Assembly (NCBI RefSeq): GCF_047675955.1
Contig: NC_132914.1
Span: forward strand, 38,056,521-38,120,520
Origin: Chlorocebus sabaeus
Lineage: Eukaryota > Chordata > Mammalia > Primates > Cercopithecidae
Direction: 5' to 3'
DNA: 64,000 nt
Position 1 is the first letter of the stretch, and every line of letters begins with the position of its first letter. Below, one piece after another: positions 57,590 through 64,000 of this stretch. The position numbers and the translations under genes are program-made. The notes beneath the pieces are model-generated. The model made no database searches. It was given only the letters and a program-made list of their open reading frames with translations, and had not been told where the DNA came from.

Positions 57590-59135
57590 GTCTCTTCTCT
57601 ATGGCATCATCAATTTCCTCTCTTTACTATATCATTCTCAGTATCATACCAATATGCTATAATACATCTTGTCTACACCTTTCTTGTTGCTGTCCATTTC
57701 CCAGTCCTCTGTTCTAGTATATTTTTTGATAATGTTGTCTATGTTTGCTATCTCTATTTCTCTCTTCTAATATTTTTCAGAACCCATGCCAATCAGGCTT
57801 TTAATTCACTGAAATAGCTCTTGTCAAGGTCTCCAATGACCTGTAATTGCCAAGTGCAACGGTCAATTCTCTGTTCTCATCTGATATTTAATAGGGTGAT
57901 CATTTCCTTATTTCCACTTTCTTCACTTGACTTCTAGCATATTTCTCTCTATATCTCACTCTCACTCTCTCAGTGCCCTTCTTCATTAGTTATTCCTTCC
58001 TAGTCTTCTTTGCTGATTTTTATTCATCTCTTCTAACTCTAAATTGGAGGGCCCTATGACAGAGTACTCAGATGTCTTCCTTCACTCCCTAGGTGAGTGC
58101 AACTAGTCTCATGGCTTTCAACATGCCCTCACTTCCAAATTTATACTTCTAGCCCAGTTGTCTCAGCTGAACTCCAGACTCATATACTCAACCTTATAGT
58201 TGACATTTCCACTTACAAGTATAATATGTAACTCAAGCTTACATATCCAGACCAAATACTGATTTTCTACATTCCTGCCCCAACCTGCTGCTCCTATAGG
58301 CCACCCCATGTCAGTAAATGGTAATTCAATTTTTTCATTGCTTAGGCTAAAACATTCCCTTTCCCTTTCTCTTCAACCATATTACACTTATTACTAATCC
58401 TACTTGATCTATGTTCAAAATATATCTAAACTCTGACTATGTCTTACTATCTCTACTACTACCACCACTGTCCAAGCCATTGTATTCTTGCTTGTATTAT
58501 ATCTACAAGCTGTTAACTGGTCCTTCTACTTCCACATTTGTTTCAATCTATTCAGTCTATTCACTATACAGTAGCTAGAATGATCTTTTGAAAATGGAAG
58601 GTCAGGTGCTGTTACATTTCTAACCAATACTATCCAATGACTTCCTAGCTCATGCCAAGTAATAGCCAAAAATCCCGTGTCTACAAAATGCTTTCCTCTC
58701 TTCCCAACCTTTTTAACTTTGTCTCCTACCAATTCCCCACTCATGGCTTATTCTGCTTCAACTACATCAGCCTTGTTGCTGGCTTCAGGTGTTTTGTACA
58801 CAGTTTCTTCTGCCTAAATGTTTCCCCTGAGTTCCATGGCTCCCTTCCTCACTTCCTCCAGGTCATTGCCCATGTGTGCCTTCACTGGCAAAGCCTCCCT
58901 GACCTAGTATTAAGAAGCCTCAATATCTCATGACTGTCCCCAGCCCTCCCTGCTGTATCATGTGCTTATTTCTTCATTTGTTTTTCTTCTTATTTTTTTT
59001 ATCGGCAATCTCCTTTTACTAGACTATAAACTCTATGGGGGCAGCGAGCTTCCCCTGTTCTTTGAAATGTCCCTCATGCCTATAGCAGTATCTGTCTCAG
59101 AGTAAACTTCAATAAATATTGTTGGATGAATACAT
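57590..59135 (+). mobile_element. L2 LINE, sense, about 1.5 kb of ORF2 plus 3' end
   Basis: One of the longest L2 copies in the window. Blocks in order: CCAATCAGGCTTTTAATTCA near 57790, CTCTTGTCAAGGTCTCCAAT near 57818, GGTGAGTGCAACTAGTCTCA near 58092, CTGAACTCCAGACTCATATA near 58168, TGTCAGTAAATGGTAATTCA near 58310, TCTACTACTACCACCACTGT near 58452, AGCCTCCCTGACCTAGTATT near 58892, CTAGACTATAAACTCTATGG near 59019, and the AATAAATATTGTTGGATGAA terminus near 59112. The RT active-site region lies near 58060-58140, but no frame is open across it. Confidence 0.88.
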
Positions 59136-59330
59136 TGGGATAATAATAAGATTAGCTAATCTGACTTGTTTGGTGAGGAGGTATTTTATTAGAATGATCA
59201 AAAGCTACAAATATTAAAGGTCTTAGGCAAGAGAAAAAGAAAATGAAAGCAAGCTAAGGTTTCCTGGTAACTTGCTTGGTTTGTGAAGAAGTCAACCTTG
59301 ATTTATCTACTATCTGATGGTATGGATTTT

Positions 59331-59631
59331 TTTCTTTTCTTTTCTTTTCTTTTTTTAAGATGGAGTTTCACTCTTGTTGCCCAGGCTGGAGTGCCATGGC
59401 GTGATCTTCGCCCTCTGCAACCTCTGCCTTCTGGGTTCAAGCAATTCTCCTGCCTCAGCCTCCCTAGTAGCTGGGATTACAGGCACCTGCCACCACGCCA
59501 AGCTAATTTGTATTTTAGTAGAGACAGGGTTTCACTATGTTGGCAAGGCTAGTCTTGAACTCCTGACCTCAGGTGATCCACTTGCCTTGGCCTCCCAAAG
59601 TGCTGGGATTCCAGGTGTGAGCCAAGCCCCC
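59331..59631 (-). mobile_element. AluS-like SINE, antisense
   Basis: A reversed Alu with a T/C-rich (TTTTC)n tail, then AGATGGAGTTTCACTCTTGT, TAGTAGCTGGGATTACAGGC, CTCCTGACCTCAGGTGATCC, CAAAGTGCTGGGATTCCAGG. Flanks share TGGATTTT (59323-59330 and 59636-59643). Confidence 0.9.
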
Positions 59632-59964
59632 GGATTGGATTTTGGTTTTCATCCTCAAAGTCTAACATTATAACCAGGCCTGTGCTCACAGTAAAGGAGC
59701 AGAAAATTCCATATGAAGCTTGCCTTTGAAGTGTCCTTACAAATGTTCTGACACAATCTTCTCCCATCACAGACAGACCAATGCTTGCTCAAGGGCGCTC
59801 AGCAAATAAAGGGCAGAGCTTTTCATTTTTTAATCTATTTCAATGTACTTTTATAACAGAGATGCTTCAATTTTTTTTTTGATAATAAAAACTATCCAAA
59901 ATTTAACAACAAGGTAAAGAGAGTTCTGTGCTCTTTTAAAGTCATGTAAGAGCCCTGACTTACC
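59632..59964. other. Unassigned stretch
   Basis: No recognised gene or repeat apart from a T9 run near 59872. Confidence 0.4.
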
Positions 59965-60298
59965 AGCCTACCACATCTGTCCAACAGAAATACAACGTGA
60001 ACCTTATATGTAATCTGAATTTTCCAGTAGCCACAGTAAAACATTTTAAGAGAAATGGGTGAAATTTATTTGAATAATATATTTTACTTAATCCAATGTA
60101 TGAAAAATATTATTTTGACCTGTAGTCAATATAGAAACTTATTAGTGGGGCAGTTTACTTTTTTTTTTTTATGCTGTTTTTGAAATTCGGTGTGTATTTT
60201 ACACTTGTAGCACATCTCAATGTGGACTTGCCACACTTCAAGTGCTCTATGGCCACATGTGGCTAGTGGCTTGCATATTAACCAATACAGCTCTAGGG
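59965..60298. mobile_element. hAT-like non-autonomous DNA transposon fossil
   Basis: TCTGTCCAACAGAAATACAA near 59977 and CCACATGTGGCTAGTGGCTT near 60253 are the two ends of a familiar mammalian DNA-transposon fossil. The internal AT-rich part (TTATTTGAATAATATATTTT near 60067) and GTGTATTTTACACTTGTAGC near 60191 fit. An exact subfamily is not claimed. Confidence 0.65.
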
Positions 60299-60326
60299 AA
60301 ACCACATATTTGTTTGACATTATTTA

Positions 60327-60633
60327 TTTTTATTTTATTATTATTATTTTTTGAGACGGAGTCTCGCTCTTTCTCCCGGGCTGGAATACAGTGGTACGGT
60401 CTCGGCTCACTGCAAGCTCCGCCTCCCCGGTTCACGCCATTCTCCTGCCTCAGCCTCCCACATAGCTGGGACTACAGGTGCCTGCCACCACTCCTGGCTA
60501 ATTTTTTGTATTTTTAGTAGAGATAGGGTTTCACCTTGTTAGCCAGGATGGTCTCTATCTCCTGACCTCACGATCTGCCAGCTTCGGCCTCCCAAAGTGC
60601 TGGGATTACAGGCGTGAGCCACCACGCCTGGCC
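60327..60633 (-). mobile_element. AluY-like SINE, antisense
   Basis: A reversed full dimer: T/A-rich tail, TTGAGACGGAGTCTCGCTCT, CACTGCAAGCTCCGCCTCCC, CTTGTTAGCCAGGATGGTCT, CAAAGTGCTGGGATTACAGG, CGTGAGCCACCACGCCTGGC. The AAGCTCCGCCTCCC and TTAGCCAGGATGGTCT variants are Y-type, and CpGs are better kept than in the other Alus. Confidence 0.93.
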
Positions 60634-61668
60634 AACATTTATCTTTGATAGTTTCCAGATTCCATAAATGTTGATTATAATGTTAATTTAGAGATGACTG
60701 GTTTAATACAATCAACCTTTTGTCCAGTAGTGAAACAACTTTTATTTAATAGAAAATATAACATCAACGATCATGATTTCATTGTCACATAGGAGTTTTG
60801 TACCTCAGTTTTTCATCCTTTGTCAGCATTCTTTTCAGTGCTGACCATATGTCCACCCACTCACCACACGTTCACAGACCAGCCTCTCCTATCTCCCTCT
60901 GAATCAACTTTGCAGACCTGGTTACTTCCCATATTAGTGAGTTAAATGCCTCTTTGGCGTGTATTCATCAAATATTTGCAATAGAATGATGCTTTTAACT
61001 TCTTGAAATGTATATTTTGACATGTGGATATTTTAATTGGCATAGTTTAAGGCATCAAATTTGTACATTGCAATGTTTCATCTTTTCAGTCAGCATCTTC
61101 AAATTTGTCTCTTTTAGCTGGCATACAGAAATCTAATCACAGAATAAGTACATGACTGCCAGTACAGTGGGATTTGTGGAACCTTAAGACAATCCTCTTT
61201 GTCGAGAATTTATCAGCCTTTAGGGCTGAATAAAATTCCAGCCAGGTGTTAACTAACTAGAAAACAGTTATCTGTAAAGAGAGACATTAGTAAAGCTCCT
61301 TGCCACCCCACTGTCCCACACCTGAGAATTTTCCTGAGGAAACGGGACAAAGTAGCCGAGTGTATGGAGGGAGGAAGCATAAATTTTACTTCATGTGTGT
61401 TGCAGCGGGGACTGGGGAGTAAGTATGAAGATGATAGAACATGAGGACAGTTGTGTCACAGGTGCTCTGAGAGTTTCTGGAAGAAAAAATACTTCCTAAT
61501 TTCACTTGGATTTGGCCTTACCAACATTTTAAACCACATGAAGGCATGATGACATGGGCATAACAAACATCTGTTTAACTTACTGGAATTTACCTATGTC
61601 CCACTTGAAGAAAACGGAGAGTAAGGGAGAAACATAGTCCAAGAGAGAAAGAGTGAGAGAGATCTCTT
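60634..61668. other. Unassigned stretch
   Basis: No recognised gene or repeat over about 1 kb. Confidence 0.45.
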
Positions 61669-61676
61669 TAGCTGTA

Positions 61677-61716
61677 CTTTTTGTTTGTTTGTTTGTTTGT
61701 TTGTTTGTTTGTTTGT
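61677..61716. repeat. (TTTG)n microsatellite
   Basis: About nine TTTG units derived from the Alu tail. Confidence 0.92.
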
Positions 61717-62006
61717 TTTTTGAGATGGAGTCTCTCTCTGTCACCCAAGCTGGAGTGTAGTGGCGCGATCTCGGCTCACCGCAAGCTCCGCCTCCCGGGT
61801 TCAGGCCATTCTCCTGCAGTTTCCCAAGCAGCTGGGACTACAGGTGCTCACCACCATGCCCAGCTAATTTTTTGTATTTTTTTGTTTTAGTAGAGATGGA
61901 GTTTCACCGTGTTAGCCAGGATGGTCTCGACCTCCTGACCTCGTGATCCACCCTCCTCGGCCTCCCGAAGTGCTGTGATTACAGGTGTGAGCCACCGCGC
62001 CCGGCC
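61682..62006 (-). mobile_element. AluY-like SINE, antisense, with (TTTG)n tail
   Basis: The tail side is a (TTTG)n tract to about 61716, then GAGATGGAGTCTCTCTCTGT, ACCGCAAGCTCCGCCTCCCG, CGTGTTAGCCAGGATGGTCT and CCACCGCGCCCGGCC. TAGCTGTACTTTT (61669-61681) and TAGTTGTACTTTT (62007-62019) form a 13-bp target duplication with one mismatch. A TTTTTTGTTTTAG insertion interrupts the linker near 61878. Confidence 0.93.
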
Positions 62007-62019
62007 TAGTTGTACTTTT

Positions 62020-63541
62020 GCCTTTTTCTTTGTCAAATCATGGCCTCTCCTGTTGCAGGCCTCAGGGAAAGAGAAAACAAGAGCACAAGGTCCAAGTGAC
62101 ACATACAAGATTAATTCAGCTTTTGGGTTCCCAAAGACTCACTTGCTTAAGAGTTAAAGGACATTCAAAAGCAATTTTGACTGTATGTGATTTTTGACTT
62201 ACCTAACCCCTGAAGAGAATCAATATCCTACCCTGTTATCATAGAAACCTGTCAAGCAATTTAAGTAAATCATAATTCAGAGCATCCTTGTATCTCCTTG
62301 TTACCCAGTGCCATTTCTCAGCACTTAAAAACATGCTCCTTCAAGATTCTGCTTCTGAGCTCCACCCATCTGCATCTCCTCTCCTTCCTTCTTCGAAGGC
62401 ACCTGCTCCTAGTTCACAGTCTCACTTGAATCTTCATTTAATCTGGCTTTTATAAAAAGTTTCTACAACAAAGAAAAAAAACTCCACCTTTTTCTTACCT
62501 TGGGCTTGTCCACAGGTCATTTTCTCCACCTATCACAAATTTCTCAGCTCTTTAAGCAAAACTTCTTTGTCATACTTTGGTCTTGTTACCTCCCCTGGCG
62601 ACCTTTTTGGAATAGGAGGTCTTTCTATTTCCTGTCACCTTGCTCTGGACAGCTTTATCACTGAACAATCTTAATTTGGTCCTAGCACTTGATTATCACA
62701 CTGTTTGCTTGCTTTTCATTGTCTGTCTTCCCTACTATTCCATCATAAATGCAGGAGCTATATGTTATTCACCAGATCATCTGGGCATTGTAGGCATACA
62801 ATTTTGTTGTTTTGAGTAAACAATTGAATGCAACAAGTAAAGTTGTTAATAAATAAGTGTCTAAATCAAAGCTATTCAAAACTTGGAGAAAAAGAATTGT
62901 TGAATGACTGCTATTTCAAACAGTTTGCTTATACTATTTAATACAGCAATACTGAGAGATATGTGCTATCACCATTTTATAAGCTAAGAGTTTGGAAGTT
63001 AGAGAGGTAATGGGAACTCACTTATTGGTTCTCAGCCTACTAGTTGGTTCCTGCAGGCTAAGTTTCCCAGGCTTGCTGGATAACTGATGACTTCTAGCTG
63101 AGTTTGGACCAAGTGCAGCATTAAACCCTGTGGACAGGATGAAGGACACTGGGGAGTATCTCTGTGTCCTCTTGTTTCTCAGAGAACACTGGTGTCCTCT
63201 CTGGGGCTCCAGTTTGTATTCCTCCATCTCCTTCTGATTCTAGCTTTTTCCAGTTGACTCCAGCCCCATACTCCAATAGATGTCTTTTCCTTCACAATCA
63301 CTTTAGCCTAAGGATGGTAGTCGTTTCTTGCTGCTGCTAATCTTGGTTGATTAAATGCTTCCTGTTTAGCTTTTCATCTCTTTTTCATCGTGTCACCCTT
63401 TCTTGTGTAACTTTTTTGCTAGTTTACTTATGTAGAGTGGCTTCTATTTTCTGACTGGCCTTGAAATACACTGGGAGTTTATCCATGCAAACTCTGGAAA
63501 CCCATACCTTTCTCTGGTTAAAATAATAAGTGCTAAGTACT
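62020..63541. other. Mostly unassigned stretch, faint L2/MIR-like traces
   Basis: CCCTACTATTCCATCATAAA near 62730 and the following bases faintly resemble an L2 3' end, and 62930-63030 faintly resembles a reversed MIR. Neither is strong enough to call. A 69-codon minus ORF at 63018-63227 has no motif. Confidence 0.4.
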
Positions 63542-63558
63542 GTTACTGGCATATTTCT

Positions 63559-63869
63559 TTTATCTTTCTTTCTTTCCTTTTTTTTTTTTTTTTTTTTTTT
63601 TTGAGACATAGTCTTGCTCTGTCACCCGGGCTAGTGTGCAATGGCATGATCTCAGCTCACTGCAACCTCCGCCTCCTCTTGCCTCAACATCCTGTGTAGC
63701 TGGGACTACAGGCGTGTGCAACCATGCCTGGCTATGTTTTGTATTTTTTGTAGAGATGTGGGTTTTACCATGTTTCCCAGGCTGGTCTTGAAGTGGGCTC
63801 AAATGATCCACCTGCTTCAGCCTCCCAAAGTGCTGAGATTACAGACATGAGCCACCATGCCTGGCCTTA
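63559..63869 (-). mobile_element. AluJ/S-like SINE, antisense, with 17-bp target duplication
   Basis: T25 tail (63578-63602), GAGACATAGTCTTGCTCTGT, CTGCAACCTCCGCCTCCTCT, TTTTTTGTAGAGATGTGGGT, CCAAAGTGCTGAGATTACAG, CATGCCTGGCC. The 17-bp flanks at 63542-63558 and 63870-63886 (GTTACTGGCATATTTCT / GTTATTGGCTTATTTCT) differ at two positions. A short deletion removes part of the right monomer near 63675. Confidence 0.92.
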
Positions 63870-64000
63870 GTTATTGGCTTATTTCTAAGAATCCAACTTT
63901 GCAGTAGATGAGAGCAACACACATCTTTCCTAGTCTGAGTAGAAATGCAAAGATGAATAGTGATACTAATTTTATTTTATAATTATCTATGCAACTTTCA

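Overview
The window looks like nuclear DNA of a catarrhine primate, most likely human. It carries several dimeric Alu elements (old J-like, S-like and younger Y-like), L1P-type LINE-1 copies, two mariner MADE1 miniature elements, a MER11-like HERV-K-class LTR and many older mammalian repeats (L2, MIR, L1M, MaLR/MLT1 LTRs, Tigger, hAT). The DNA is AT-rich with no prokaryotic gene organisation. I found no exon of a host protein-coding gene, no tRNA or rRNA, and no CRISPR array. It is intergenic or intronic DNA whose readable content is almost all mobile-element fossils. Family names are from memory of consensus sequences, not from a search, so subfamily names are tentative.

Layout. 1-9.1 kb: an L1M fragment, an antisense L2, an antisense L1M, a 120-bp inverted repeat (5218-5337), a MIR, then about 3 kb of unassigned AT-rich sequence. 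9.1-19.6 kb: a sense L1M split by an MLT1 LTR, then an old near-full-length antisense L1 (10919-18956). That L1 is itself interrupted by a younger truncated L1 (11994-13351) and a MADE1 (16181-16259). A Tigger-type miniature element (19187-19596) with an embedded L1-leader-like fragment follows. 19.6-27.7 kb: unassigned DNA, an Alu, an ERV-type LTR, a sense L2, a short 5'-inverted L1 with a 14-bp target duplication, another Alu and L2 pieces. 27.7-33.9 kb: a full-length sense L1 inserted into an antisense L2 and now coding-dead. 34-44 kb: MaLR LTR, Alu, two adjacent antisense ERV LTRs, a 451-nt polypyrimidine tract feeding into an Alu, an ERVL-class pol fossil, another Alu and a hAT fossil. 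45-54 kb: antisense L1M, a MaLR LTR with an ERV1-type LTR nested inside it, a hAT fossil, a MADE1 hairpin and about 3.5 kb of unassigned DNA. 54-64 kb: a MER11-like solo LTR inserted into an older ERV, an antisense ERV1-type LTR, a long sense L2, and four antisense Alus in the last 5 kb around a DNA-transposon fossil.

No genes act together here. The elements record a sequence of insertions, and several junctions can be read exactly from target-site duplications: full-length L1 into L2; young L1 into old L1; ERV1 LTR into MaLR LTR; MER11-like LTR into an older ERV; twin-primed L1; three Alus. All transposon ORFs seen are disabled or truncated. The parts most likely to have present-day activity are the LTRs and L1 leaders (promoter/enhancer potential), the MADE1 hairpins (possible miR-548-type precursors) and the long polypyrimidine tract (structure and length variation). 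I did not find a previously undescribed biological system.
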